From contig DASPNP010000032.1 in the NCBI GenBank assembly GCA_035626475.1, forward strand, positions 120,789 through 184,788: a stretch of DNA of 64,000 nt, in the 5' to 3' direction. Positions 33,072 to 42,198 of the stretch are shown here, piece by piece (the first letter of the stretch is position 1; each line of letters starts with the position of its first letter). The DNA comes from DASPKT01 sp035626475 (GTDB lineage: Bacteria; Pseudomonadota; Alphaproteobacteria; Azospirillales; Azospirillaceae). The position numbers and the translations under genes were made by a program. Under the pieces are notes generated by a model that did no database searches, was not told where the DNA came from, and worked only from the letters and a program-made list of their open reading frames with translations.

Positions 33072-34316
33072 ATGAGCACCCCCGACCAGAAGAACCCGAA
33101 GAAGATTCTCCCCCTGCCGCCGGGCCAGGACGCCTCGGGCTTCCGGCCGCGCACGCGGCTGGTCCATGGCGGCACGCGGCGCAGCCAGTTCGACGAGACC
33201 TCCGAGGCCATCTTCATGACCTCCGGCTTCGTCTATGACAGCGCCGAGGAGGCCGAGAGCGCCTTCGCCAACGACGGCTCCCGCTTCGTCTATTCCCGCT
33301 TCCGCAACCCCACCGTCGCCATGTTCGAGGAGCGGCTGGCGGCCTATGAGGGCATGCCGCGCTGCTTCGCCACCGCCAGCGGCATGGCCGCGGTGAACGC
33401 CGCCGTGATGGGGCTGCTGAAGGCCGGCGACCGCATCGTGGCGCCGCACGCGCTGTTCGGCTCCTGCCTGTTCATCGTCAAGGAGCTGGCGCCGCGCTAC
33501 GGGGTGGAGACGGTGCTGGTCGACGGCACCGATCTCAGCCAGTGGCGCGACGCGCTCTCCCGGCCGACCACCCTGGTCTTCCTGGAGACGCCCAGCAACC
33601 CGACCATGGAGGTGGTGGACCTCGCCGCCGTGTCCGAGCTGGCCCATGCCGCCGGTGCCCGGGTGGTGGTGGACAATGTCTTCGCCACGCCGGTGCTGCA
33701 GCGCCCGAAGGACATGGGCGCCGACATCGTCGTCTATTCCGCCACCAAGCATATTGACGGGCAGGGACGCTGCCTGGGCGGCGCGATCCTGTGCGACGAT
33801 GATGTCGCCGCCCTGCTCGCCCCCTATCTGCGCCACACCGGCCCGGCGATGAGCCCCTTCAATGCCTGGCTGCTGCTGAAGGGGCTGGAGACGATGGAGC
33901 TGCGCGTGGCCGCCCAGTGCGACGCGGCGGCCAGGGTCGCGGCGGCGCTGGAGGCGCACCCGGCCGTCGCACGTGTCCTTTATCCCGGCCTGCCCAGCCA
34001 TCCGCAGCACGATCTCGCCATGCGGCAGATGGCGGCCGGCGGCACACTGGTCGCCTTCGAGCTGAAGGGCGGCGATGAGGCCAAGGCCCGCGCCTTCCGG
34101 GCGATGAACGCGCTGCGGCTGGTGCGCATCTCCAACAATCTCGGCGACTCCAAGAGCCTGATCACCCACCCCGCCACCACCACCCACCAGCGCCTGACCC
34201 TGGAGGAGCGCGCCCGCGTCGGCATCGGCCCGGGCACGCTGCGCCTGTCGGTGGGGTTGGAGGACGCCGACGATCTGGTCGAGGATCTGCGGCAGGCGCT
34301 CGACGCGGCGGGTTGA
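33072..34316 (+). CDS. metZ: O-succinylhomoserine sulfhydrylase
   Basis: A 414-residue PLP enzyme of the Cys/Met-metabolism family that makes homocysteine directly from O-succinylhomoserine and sulfide. The early FRPRTRLVHGGTRRSQFDET is typical of MetZ. The PLP lysine is in YSATKHIDGQGRCLGGA, and the substrate-binding arginine region YSRFRNPTVAMFEERLA is present. The SAM-II riboswitch upstream supports a methionine role. GCGAGA lies near the start but no strong ribosome-binding site is seen. A phasin gene follows after about 110 bases. Confidence 0.94.
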   Translation: MSTPDQKNPKKILPLPPGQDASGFRPRTRLVHGGTRRSQFDETSEAIFMTSGFVYDSAEEAESAFANDGSRFVYSRFRNPTVAMFEERLAAYEGMPRCFATASGMAAVNAAVMGLLKAGDRIVAPHALFGSCLFIVKELAPRYGVETVLVDGTDLSQWRDALSRPTTLVFLETPSNPTMEVVDLAAVSELAHAAGARVVVDNVFATPVLQRPKDMGADIVVYSATKHIDGQGRCLGGAILCDDDVAALLAPYLRHTGPAMSPFNAWLLLKGLETMELRVAAQCDAAARVAAALEAHPAVARVLYPGLPSHPQHDLAMRQMAAGGTLVAFELKGGDEAKARAFRAMNALRLVRISNNLGDSKSLITHPATTTHQRLTLEERARVGIGPGTLRLSVGLEDADDLVEDLRQALDAAG

Positions 34317-34397
34317 CAGCGGCGGACCGGGGCGGAACCGGGGCGCAAAGGGAGGGGTGGCGCTGTTGGCTATGGCCGATCCCGCCCCTCCCTTGTT

Positions 34398-34414
34398 ATG
34401 TTGCAGTGCAACAT
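34398..34414. promoter_or_regulatory. Palindromic operator upstream of the phasin gene
   Basis: ATGTTGCAGTGCAACAT is a perfect 17-base palindrome with a central G. It lies 13 bases before the GTG start of the phasin. TGC-rich palindromes before phasin genes are targets of the PhaR/AniA regulator, which releases DNA when polyhydroxybutyrate accumulates; that assignment is inference. Its first ATG could be misread as the gene start. Confidence 0.65.
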
Positions 34415-34427
34415 GGAAAGGTCCGCC

Positions 34428-34958
34428 GTGCCCCGCCGCCCCGCCAAGATCACCCCGCCCTCGCCCGACACCCAGCGCCTCGCCCATGCCGGGGCCGAGC
34501 TGACGCGCACCGCGCTGAAGACGGGCGAGATGTCCGTCGCCGCCGGCCGCACCATCGCCTACCGCCTCGCCATGATGGGAGAGGCGCTGGGCGACCCGTT
34601 CGCTTGGTCCGACCCGGAATTCACCTTGATGGGCCGGGAGAAGCTGGAGGCGGTGGCCGAGGCGGGTGTCGCCGTCTATGGCGGGCTCGGCGCCTTCCAT
34701 GAGGGCTGGTGGCTCTGGTCGACCAAGCAGGCGGAGGCGGCGGTCGAGGCTTGGACCGCGCTGCTGCAGCCGCCGACGCCCGCCGGCCTGGCCGAGGCGC
34801 AGCGCCGCTTCCTGAACGCCAGCATCGACGCCGCCAACGGCGCCGCCGCCGGCTTCGCCGTCGCCGCCAGCCGGCTGGGCGGGCTGGGGCTGGCGCCGAT
34901 CCACAAGGCGGCCTCGGCCAATGCCCGGCGCCTGGCCCGCGAGCGCCGCCGGCGCTGA
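34428..34958 (+). CDS. Phasin family protein (polyhydroxyalkanoate granule coat)
   Basis: A 176-residue, mostly helical, alanine-rich protein predicted to coat polyhydroxybutyrate granules. The phasin-type region runs from RTALKTGEMSVAAGRTIAYR through GREKLEAVAEAGVAVYGGLG, and an arginine-rich tail ends in ARNARRLARERRRR-like ARRLARERRRR. GTG 34428 is chosen because GGAAAGG sits 6 bases upstream; ATG codons at 34398 and 34413 lie inside the palindromic operator. The PHB synthase genes are not in the window. Confidence 0.82.
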   Translation: MPRRPAKITPPSPDTQRLAHAGAELTRTALKTGEMSVAAGRTIAYRLAMMGEALGDPFAWSDPEFTLMGREKLEAVAEAGVAVYGGLGAFHEGWWLWSTKQAEAAVEAWTALLQPPTPAGLAEAQRRFLNASIDAANGAAAGFAVAASRLGGLGLAPIHKAASANARRLARERRRR

Positions 34959-35045
34959 GGGCCTCTCGCCGGTAGGGGTGCCTCGCCCGGTGCGGCGGTC
35001 CATATCTGTGGCATACTGGTTTCCGGACCCCAGCAGGCGCAGCCC

Positions 35046-37871
35046 ATGACCGCCCTACCCGATACCGCCTCTCCCGATGCCGTCCCGGCCCTCCTCCCGC
35101 CGACGCCGCAGAGCCTGGCCCTTGCGCTGGACGCCATCGCCGCCACCCATGGCGAGCGCGGCACCGACGCGCTGCGGGCCCCGGTGCTGTCCTGCCTGAA
35201 GGGCGCGCTGGAGAGCGGCCGCGCCGCGATCCGCCAGCGCTTCGAGCAGGACCATCGCGGCGAGGAGTGCGTGCTGCGCACGGCGGCGCTGGCCGACATG
35301 ATCATCCAGGCGCTCGCCGACTTCACCCTGGCCCACGTCTTCCCCACCGCCGGCCCGACCCGGGGCGAGCAGATCGCCATCGCCGCCACCGGCGGCTACG
35401 GCCGCGCCGAGCTGGCGCCCTTCTCCGACGTCGACCTGCTGTTCCTGCTGCCCTACAAGCGCACGCCGCGGGTGGAGCAGGTGGTGGAGTACATGCTCTA
35501 CCTGCTGTGGGACCTGGGCTGGAAGGTCGGCCATGCCGTACGCTCGGTGGACGAGTGCCTGCGTCAGGCGCAATCGGACGTCACCATCCGCACCAGCCTG
35601 CTGGAGGCGCGCCATCTCTGGGGCGAGCCGAAGCTGTTCGCCGAGCTGAAGAAGCGCTTCGGCAAGGAGATCGTCGCCAGCACCGGTTCCGCCTTCGTCG
35701 AGGCCAAGCTGGCCGAGCGCGACGCCCGCCACCTGAAGTTCTGCGACAGCCGCTATGTGCTGGAGCCGAACGTGAAGGAGGGAAAGGGCGGCCTGCGCGA
35801 CCTGCAGACCCTGTTCTGGATCGCCAAGTACGTCTACCAGGTCGAGGAGGTGAAGGAGCTGGTCTCCCAGGGCATGCTGCTGAAGGAGGAGGCGCAGCGC
35901 TTCGCCAAGGCGCAGAACTTCCTGTGGACCGCCCGCTGCCACCTGCACTACCTGACCGGCCGGCAGGAGGACCGCCTGACCTTCGACGTGCAGGGCGAGA
36001 TGGCCCGGCGGCTGGCCTATACCGACCATGCCGGCACCAGCGGCGTCGAACGCTTCATGAAGCATTATTTCCTGGTCGCCAAGGATGTGGGCGACCTGAC
36101 GCGCATCCTCTGCGCCACCCTGGAGCAGGAGAGCCGGCGCCCGCCCCGCTTCAACTTCCTGCGCCGCACCTTCGGCCGCAACGAGCTGGAGGGCTTCTCG
36201 CTGGATGCGGGCCGCCTCACCATCCGCGACGACCGCCACTTCAAGGAGCGGCCGATCGAGATGATCCGGCTGTTCCGGGTGGCCCAGGCGCACGACCTGG
36301 ACATCCACCCGAAGGCGCTGCGCGCCATCACCCGCTCGCTCGGCGGGGTCGGGCCGAAGCTGCGCGCCGATGCCGACGCCAACCGCCTGTTCCTGGAAAT
36401 CCTGACCAGCCGCCGTGATCCGGAGATCACGCTGCGCCGCATGAACGAGGCCGGCGTGCTGGGCCGCTTCCTGCCGGATTTCGGCCGCGTCGTCGCGCAG
36501 ATGCAGTACGACATGTACCACATGTTCACGGTGGACGAGCACACGCTGTTCGCCATGGGCATCCTGCACCAGATCGAGGCCGGGCAGCTGGTGGACGAGG
36601 TGCCGCTGGCGTCCGAGGTCATCCACACCGTCAATTCGCGCCGGGCGCTGTACGTGGCGCTGCTGCTGCACGACATCGCCAAGGGCCGTGGCGGCGACCA
36701 CTCGATCCTGGGCGAGAAGGTGGCGCAGAAGCTCTGTCCCCGCCTCGGCATGACCGAGGAGGAGACGGAGACGGTGGCCTGGCTGGTCCGGCACCACCTC
36801 GCCATGTCGCTGATCGCCTTCAAGCGCGACCTGGACGACGACAAGACCATCCGCGACTTCGTCGACCTGGTGAAGTCGCCGGAGCGCCTCAAGCTGCTGC
36901 TGATCCTGACCGTGGCGGACATCCGCGCGGTCGGGCCCGGCCGCTGGAACAACTGGAAGGCCACGCTGCTGCGCCAGCTCTACTGGCGGGCGGAGGAGCT
37001 GATGAGCGGCACCATCGGCGCCGACGGGCGCGAGCGCCGCGTCGCCGCCGCCCAGGAGGCGCTGAAGGCCGAACTGGCGGACTGGGACGTGGGTGCCTTG
37101 GAGGCGCACCTGTCGCGGGGCTATCCCTCCTACTGGCTCAGCTTCGATCCGGCCTCGCTGGCCCGCCACGCCCGCATGATCGCCCGGGCGGAGGCCGACG
37201 GCGCGCCGCTGACCATCGACACCCGCCTCGATCCCGGCCGCTCGGTGGTCGAGGTCACCATCTACACCGCCGACCATCCCGGCCTGTTCTCCCGGCTCGC
37301 GGGGGCCCTGGCGCTGGCGGGGGCCGACATCGTCGACGCCCGCATCAACACCATGACCAACGGCATGGCGCTGGACGTCTTCTCGGTGCATGCGGCCGTC
37401 GGCGGCACCCTGGACGGGCCGGAGAGGCTGGCGCGCCTCGCCGCTAGCGTCGAGAAGACGCTGTCCGGCGGCGCCCGGCTGGGGCCGGAGCTGGCCAAGC
37501 GCAAGCCGACCCTGCCCTCGCGCACCCGGGTCTTCCGCGTGCCGCCGCGCGTCCTGATCGACAACAAGGCCAGCACCGGCCACACGGTGGTGGAGGTCAA
37601 CGGCCACGACCGTCCCGGCCTGCTCTACGAGCTGACCCGGGCGCTGACCCAGCTGAACCTGCAGATCGCCTCGGCCAAGATCTCCACCTACGGCAACGCG
37701 GCGGTGGACGTCTTCTACGTCAAGGACGTGTTCGGCCTGAAGGTCACGCACGAGGGCAAGCTGGCCCAGATCCGCGCCGAGCTGCTGAACGTCCTGACCG
37801 ACCCCGCCGCCGAGACCGCCGAACCGCCCAGGCCGAGGGCGCCGAGGCGCCCGACCAAGGCGGCGGAGTGA
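35046..37871 (+). CDS. glnD: [Protein-PII] uridylyltransferase/uridylyl-removing enzyme GlnD
   Basis: A 941-residue nitrogen sensor that uridylylates and deuridylylates PII proteins in answer to glutamine. The nucleotidyltransferase motif is TGGYGRAELAPFSDVDLLFL (around residue 117). The HD hydrolase domain has ALLLHDIAKGRGGDHSILG. Two ACT domains, glutamine sensors, lie near residues 735-800 (TIYTADHPGLFSRLAGALAL) and 845-915 (VVEVNGHDRPGLLYELTRAL). Length is normal. The C-terminus is basic. It precedes murJ and trpS with an element-filled gap and a small convergent gene between, an order seen in other alphaproteobacteria. Confidence 0.97.
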   Translation: MTALPDTASPDAVPALLPPTPQSLALALDAIAATHGERGTDALRAPVLSCLKGALESGRAAIRQRFEQDHRGEECVLRTAALADMIIQALADFTLAHVFPTAGPTRGEQIAIAATGGYGRAELAPFSDVDLLFLLPYKRTPRVEQVVEYMLYLLWDLGWKVGHAVRSVDECLRQAQSDVTIRTSLLEARHLWGEPKLFAELKKRFGKEIVASTGSAFVEAKLAERDARHLKFCDSRYVLEPNVKEGKGGLRDLQTLFWIAKYVYQVEEVKELVSQGMLLKEEAQRFAKAQNFLWTARCHLHYLTGRQEDRLTFDVQGEMARRLAYTDHAGTSGVERFMKHYFLVAKDVGDLTRILCATLEQESRRPPRFNFLRRTFGRNELEGFSLDAGRLTIRDDRHFKERPIEMIRLFRVAQAHDLDIHPKALRAITRSLGGVGPKLRADADANRLFLEILTSRRDPEITLRRMNEAGVLGRFLPDFGRVVAQMQYDMYHMFTVDEHTLFAMGILHQIEAGQLVDEVPLASEVIHTVNSRRALYVALLLHDIAKGRGGDHSILGEKVAQKLCPRLGMTEEETETVAWLVRHHLAMSLIAFKRDLDDDKTIRDFVDLVKSPERLKLLLILTVADIRAVGPGRWNNWKATLLRQLYWRAEELMSGTIGADGRERRVAAAQEALKAELADWDVGALEAHLSRGYPSYWLSFDPASLARHARMIARAEADGAPLTIDTRLDPGRSVVEVTIYTADHPGLFSRLAGALALAGADIVDARINTMTNGMALDVFSVHAAVGGTLDGPERLARLAASVEKTLSGGARLGPELAKRKPTLPSRTRVFRVPPRVLIDNKASTGHTVVEVNGHDRPGLLYELTRALTQLNLQIASAKISTYGNAAVDVFYVKDVFGLKVTHEGKLAQIRAELLNVLTDPAAETAEPPRPRAPRRPTKAAE

Positions 37872-37878
37872 GGGATAG

Positions 37879-38032
37879 GAGAGGCTGGCCCGTGGTGCGT
37901 CCTTCGACAGGCTCAGGATGAGGGGCAGGGTGCGCTAGGCACTCCCGGTTTCCGTCCCGCGAACTCGACCGGGAGCAGCACCCACCCCCCTCATCCTGAG
38001 CCTGTCGAAGGACGCACTACCTCACCGCTGCC
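37879..38032. repeat. Dispersed ~150-bp palindromic element, copy D
   Basis: A well-preserved copy: GAGAGGCTGG at the left end, TCCTTCGACAGGCTCAGGAT and its complement TCCTGAGCCTGTCGAAGGA in the arms, the AGGCACTCCCGGTTTCCG and GGGAGCAGCACCC core, and CGCTGCC at the end. It fills the gap between glnD and the convergent hypothetical gene. A CTCTCCCGCAAGGGGCGAG hairpin follows directly. Confidence 0.9.
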
Positions 38033-38064
38033 GACCTCTCCCGCAAGGGGCGAGGGATCGTTTC

Positions 38065-38640
38065 TCACTCCACGAACCGTCTCGGGTCCACCAGCGCCAT
38101 CTGGGCCACCAGCTCCTCCCGCGTCACCTCGACGCCGGTCAGGGTGACGAGCGCCTGGTCCTCCACCGGCAGGGTGATCTCGCCGCTGCGGGCGTCCGGG
38201 TCGTAGCGGACGACGGCGTCCCGGCCGGCGATCTTCTCAAGGTGGGCGCCGGACGCCTTCAGCCGCGTCGGGTTGCGGATTTCGGCCGCGGCCTGGGCGA
38301 TGAGCGGGCTGTCGGTGATGAGCGACAGCTCCATGGCGCCCTCCTCGCCGCGGTAGGCGCGGCCCGCCGCCACGCCGCCGCCCAGCACGCCGGCCAGCGC
38401 CGCCTCGGCCGCCGGCTCCTCGGCGGTCCAGCCGGGCAGCGGGTCCGGCAGGGCACGGGCCAAGCGGTCGGCCTTGGCCTGGCGGATCAGACGCGCCGCC
38501 TCCTCGAACCGCGCGGCGGCGCCGGCCCGGTCGCCGGCCTCGTAAAGGGCCATGCCGTCCCGCGCTGCATCGTCGACCGGATCGGCCAGCGCGCCGCCCG
38601 CCAGCATCATCAACCCCATCGCCATCAAAGCCGTGCGCAT
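38065..38640 (-). CDS. Hypothetical secreted protein
   Basis: A 191-residue protein not recognised as a member of a named family. A signal peptide is clear (MRTALMAMGLMMLAGGALAD, cleavage after ALA). The mature part starts with a helical repeat-like segment (RDGMALYEAGDRAGAAARFEE, given from residue 30), which may be a single tetratricopeptide-like unit. The second half is strand-rich, with VRYDPDARSGEITLPVEDQ and VTLTGVEVTREELVAQM. ATG 38640 is preceded by GGAGGTCGGC. It converges on glnD across copy D and is divergent from murJ. Probably periplasmic, function unknown. Confidence 0.7.
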   Translation of the reverse strand: MRTALMAMGLMMLAGGALADPVDDAARDGMALYEAGDRAGAAARFEEAARLIRQAKADRLARALPDPLPGWTAEEPAAEAALAGVLGGGVAAGRAYRGEEGAMELSLITDSPLIAQAAAEIRNPTRLKASGAHLEKIAGRDAVVRYDPDARSGEITLPVEDQALVTLTGVEVTREELVAQMALVDPRRFVE

Positions 38641-38812
38641 GCCGACCTCCCGTTCCGCGCGTCGGCCGCCATGGTGCGGCAACCGGCGCAGGCGGCAAGG
38701 GGGCGTCGGGGTGTCTCCCGACGGGCCACCCCGCCCGGCGTCCCACGCTTCTCCCAGGGGCGGGAACAAAGGTCGCCTTCCCGAGGCCGCGATTTTCCGC
38801 TACCGCTGGGGC

Positions 38813-40381
38813 ATGAGCTTCACCCGCGCCATCGCCACCGTCGGCGGCCTGACCATGGTCTCCCGCGTGGCGGGATTCGTCCGCGACATGCTGACCGCCT
38901 GGATCCTGGGCGCCGGCACCGCCGCCGACATCTTCATCGTCGCCCAGCGCCTGCCGAACTATTTCCGCGCGCTCTTCGCCGAGGGGGCCTTCACCGTTTC
39001 CTTCGTGCCGATGTACTCGGCCATGATGAAGCGCGACGGGCCCGAGGCGGCGAACCGCTTCGCCGAGCAGGCCATGTCGGTGATGATCCTGGTGCTGCTG
39101 CCGGTCACCCTGCTGACGATGCTGGCAATGCCAGCGGTGATGATCCTGCTGGCCAGCGGCTACATGGCGGATGAGGGCACGGCGGAACGGCTGGTGGAGC
39201 TGGGCCGCATCACCTTCCCCTACCTGCTGCTGATCTCGGTCACGGCGCTGCAGACCGGCGTGCTGAACGCGCTGGGACGGTTCGGGCCGGGGGCGGCGGC
39301 GCCGATCGCGCTGAACATCTGCATGATCACGGCCCTGGGGCTGACCCACTGGCAGGGCTGGGAGGCGAACCGGGCGCTGGCCTGGGCGGTCACCATCTCC
39401 GGCATGGTGCAGCTCTGCTGGCTGGCCTGGTCCTGCCGCCGGGCCGGCCTGGCGCTCCGGGTGGTGGTGCCGCGCTTCACGCCGGAAGTGCGCAAGCTGT
39501 TCCGCCAGATGGGGCCGGGCGCCATCTCCGCCAGCGTCATCCAGGTCAACCTGGTGATCGGCACGCATGTCGCCTCGCTGCTGCCGGCGGGCGCCATCTC
39601 CTACCTCTATTACGCCGACCGGCTGAACCAGTTGCCGCTGGGGGTCATCGGCATCGCCATCGGCACGGCGCTGCTGCCCACCCTGTCGCGCCATGTCGAG
39701 GCCGGCGACCGGGGCCAGGTCTCGCACTACATCTCCAGAGGCATCGAGTACGGGCTGCTGCTGGGTCTGCCGGCGGCGGTGGCGCTGGCGGTGATCCCGC
39801 TGCCGATCTTCCAGGCGCTGTTCCAGAAGGGCAATTTCGGCCCGGCCGAGGCGCGGGCGACGGCCCTGGCGCTGACCGCCTACGCCGCGGGCATCCCGGC
39901 CTATGTCGTCGCCAAGGTGCTGACCACCACCTTCTTCGCCCGGCAGGACACGCGCACGCCGATGCGCATCGCCTTCTGGACGCTGGGCACCAACACGGTG
40001 CTGGCGGTCGTGCTGGCGCTGTGGACGCCGCTCGGCCATGTCGGCATCGCGCTGGCGAGCGGCCTGACCGCCTGGCTGAACATCCTGCTGCTGGCGACGG
40101 CACTCCGCCGCCGCGACGCGCTGGAACTGGACCGGCCGCTGCTGCGCCGGGCGCCGCGCATCATCCTGGCGGCGGCGCTGATGGGCGGCGCGCTGGCGCT
40201 GGGCGAGTGGGCGCTGCGGCCGTACTTCCTGGACCATCTGGCGGTGCGCATCGCGGCCCTGGGCGCGCTGGTGGCGGGCGGCGTCGCTGTCTATGGGCTG
40301 CTGGTGGTGGGGCTGGGGGGCGTGGACCGGGCGGAGCTGAAGTCGCTGCTGCGCCGCCGGCGCGCCCCCGCCGCCGGGTGA
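38813..40381 (+). CDS. murJ: Lipid II flippase MurJ
   Basis: A 522-residue inner-membrane protein with about 14 transmembrane helices that flips lipid II for peptidoglycan synthesis. The N-terminus FTRAIATVGGLTMVSRVAGF carries the conserved first helix, then VRDMLTAWILGAGTAADIF and the FRALFAEGAFTVSFVPMYS motif, and the later helix 7-8 region around YADRLNQLPLGVIGIAIGTA. ATG 38813 gives the standard start; the frame is open further upstream without conservation. trpS follows after 84 bases. Confidence 0.96.
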   Translation: MSFTRAIATVGGLTMVSRVAGFVRDMLTAWILGAGTAADIFIVAQRLPNYFRALFAEGAFTVSFVPMYSAMMKRDGPEAANRFAEQAMSVMILVLLPVTLLTMLAMPAVMILLASGYMADEGTAERLVELGRITFPYLLLISVTALQTGVLNALGRFGPGAAAPIALNICMITALGLTHWQGWEANRALAWAVTISGMVQLCWLAWSCRRAGLALRVVVPRFTPEVRKLFRQMGPGAISASVIQVNLVIGTHVASLLPAGAISYLYYADRLNQLPLGVIGIAIGTALLPTLSRHVEAGDRGQVSHYISRGIEYGLLLGLPAAVALAVIPLPIFQALFQKGNFGPAEARATALALTAYAAGIPAYVVAKVLTTTFFARQDTRTPMRIAFWTLGTNTVLAVVLALWTPLGHVGIALASGLTAWLNILLLATALRRRDALELDRPLLRRAPRIILAAALMGGALALGEWALRPYFLDHLAVRIAALGALVAGGVAVYGLLVVGLGGVDRAELKSLLRRRRAPAAG

Positions 40382-40465
40382 GACCCGGCCTTCCTTGACC
40401 GACGGGCCGGCCCGGGGCCATAACAGCCGCTCTCCGTTCCCTCCCCAACTTCGCGCGATCCCAAG

Positions 40466-41470
40466 ATGAACCGCATCTTCTCCGGCATGCAGCCGACCCG
40501 CCTGCTCCATCTCGGCAATTACCTGGGCGCGCTGCGGAACTGGGTGGCGCTGCAGAACCAAGGGTCGTTCGAGGGCATCTTCTGCGTCGTCGATCTGCAC
40601 GCGCTGACGCTGCCGCAGGATGCCGAGACGCTGCGCAAGAACATCCGCGCCGTCACCGCCGCCTATGTCGCGGCCGGCATCGACCCCGAGCGGAACATCA
40701 TCTTCAACCAGTCGACCGTCTCCGCCCATTCGGAGCTGGCCTGGATCCTGTCCTGCCACACGCCGCTGGGCTGGCTGAACCGCATGACCCAGTTCAAGGA
40801 GAAGGCGGGCAAGCAGCGCGACAACGCGGTGCTGGGCCTCTACTCCTACCCGGTGCTGATGGCGGCCGACATCCTGCTCTACAAGGCGACGCACGTGCCG
40901 GTGGGCGAGGACCAGAAGCAGCATCTGGAGCTGGCCCGCGACATCGCCGGCGCCTTCAACCGCTTCTACGGGCAGGAGTATTTCGTGCTGCCCGAGCCGC
41001 AGATCCTCGGCGAGGCGACCCGGGTGATGAGCCTGCGCGACGGCACCAAGAAGATGAGCAAGTCGGACGAGTCCGACTACAGCCGCATCAATTTGAGCGA
41101 CGATGCCGACGCCATCGCGCTCAAGATCCGCAAGGCCAAGACCGACCCCGAGCCCCTGCCGGAGAATGTGGAGGGGCTGGCGGGCCGGCCGGAGGCGGAC
41201 AACCTCGTGACCCTCTTCGCCGCGATGGAAGGCACCTCGAAGAAGGAGGTTCTGGCACGTTTTGCAGGGGCGACCTTCTCCACCTTCAAGCAGGCGCTGG
41301 TCGACCTCTCGGTCGCGACGCTGTCGCCGATCACGTCGGAGATGAACCGCATGCTGGCCGACCCGGCGGAGATCGACGGCATCCTGAAGCGCGGTGCCGA
41401 CCGGGCGAACGAGATGGCCGCCCGCCACATGAACGAGATCAAGGACATCGTCGGCCTGCTCCGTCCCTGA
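40466..41470 (+). CDS. trpS: Tryptophanyl-tRNA synthetase
   Basis: A 334-residue class Ic synthetase that charges tRNA-Trp. The first signature is RIFSGMQPTRLLHLGNYLGA, where the HIGH motif takes the form HLGN. The second, GTKKMSKSDESDYSRI, contains an intact KMSKS. The tryptophan pocket regions around LGWLNRMTQFKEKAG and YPVLMAADILLYKATHVPVG are conserved. It is downstream of murJ and 24 bases upstream of pcp. Confidence 0.96.
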   Translation: MNRIFSGMQPTRLLHLGNYLGALRNWVALQNQGSFEGIFCVVDLHALTLPQDAETLRKNIRAVTAAYVAAGIDPERNIIFNQSTVSAHSELAWILSCHTPLGWLNRMTQFKEKAGKQRDNAVLGLYSYPVLMAADILLYKATHVPVGEDQKQHLELARDIAGAFNRFYGQEYFVLPEPQILGEATRVMSLRDGTKKMSKSDESDYSRINLSDDADAIALKIRKAKTDPEPLPENVEGLAGRPEADNLVTLFAAMEGTSKKEVLARFAGATFSTFKQALVDLSVATLSPITSEMNRMLADPAEIDGILKRGADRANEMAARHMNEIKDIVGLLRP

Positions 41471-41494
41471 GGCGGGCGCCGGCGGGAGATCGCC

Positions 41495-42130
41495 ATGCGC
41501 ATCCTGGTGACCGGCTTCGAGCCGTTCCTGAACCACTCCGTCAACCCGACGGCGCTGCTGGCCGACGCGCTGGACGGGCTGAGCGTCGGCGGGGCGCGGC
41601 TCTCCGGCGTCAAGGTGCCGGTCGGCTATGCCCGCGCCGGCGATGCGATGCGGGCCGCCTTCGACGAGGTGCGGCCGGACGCCGTGCTGATGTTCGGGCT
41701 GGCGGCGGAGACCGACAGCATCCGGCTGGAGCGGGTGGGGCTGAACATCGACGACACGCCGCACGCCGACAATGACGGCGTGATCCGCAAGGGGCGGCTG
41801 ATCGAGGAGGACGGGCCGGTCGGCTACTGGTCCACCCTGCCGCTGGCCGCCATCCGCGACCGGCTGGAGGCGGACGGCATCCCCGTCTCCGTCAGCCGCG
41901 ACTGCGGCGGCTATCTCTGCAACCACCTGTTCTTCCGGGCCCGCCACCTGATCGAGACGCGCGGCCTGCTCATCCCCGCCGGCTTCATCCACGTCCCGCC
42001 CCTGCCGGAGCAGGTCGCCGGCCGCGCCGACCGCACGGGCATGGGCCTGCCCGACCTGATGCGCGCCGCCACCGCCATCGCCGAGACCACCGCCGGGCTG
42101 GTACGTGCTCTGAAGGGCGACGAGGCGTAA
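41495..42130 (+). CDS. pcp: Pyroglutamyl-peptidase I
   Basis: A 211-residue cytosolic C15-family cysteine peptidase that removes N-terminal pyroglutamate from peptides. The N-terminus MRILVTGFEPFLNHSVNPTA is the family signature. The nucleophile cysteine is in VSRDCGGYLCNHLFF and the histidine in AGFIHVPPLPEQ. CGGGAGATCGCC precedes the ATG. The length is typical. It may be co-transcribed with trpS. About 70 bases separate it from the TSUP gene. Confidence 0.92.
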   Translation: MRILVTGFEPFLNHSVNPTALLADALDGLSVGGARLSGVKVPVGYARAGDAMRAAFDEVRPDAVLMFGLAAETDSIRLERVGLNIDDTPHADNDGVIRKGRLIEEDGPVGYWSTLPLAAIRDRLEADGIPVSVSRDCGGYLCNHLFFRARHLIETRGLLIPAGFIHVPPLPEQVAGRADRTGMGLPDLMRAATAIAETTAGLVRALKGDEA

Positions 42131-42198
42131 AACGCTTGGGCGTGCGGCGCGTGCCCGGCTAGACTTCGGCCGACCACCCGCCGTCAGCCCCGGGCCGC

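Noticed and set aside
34314..34319. TTGACA over the metZ stop as the phasin promoter
   Set aside because: No acceptable -10 sequence lies at 16-18 bases downstream.
38237..41992. A 1251-codon open frame on the minus strand
   Set aside because: It is antisense to murJ and trpS, both certain. The translation has no domain and is rich in Gln/His/Arg/Gly.
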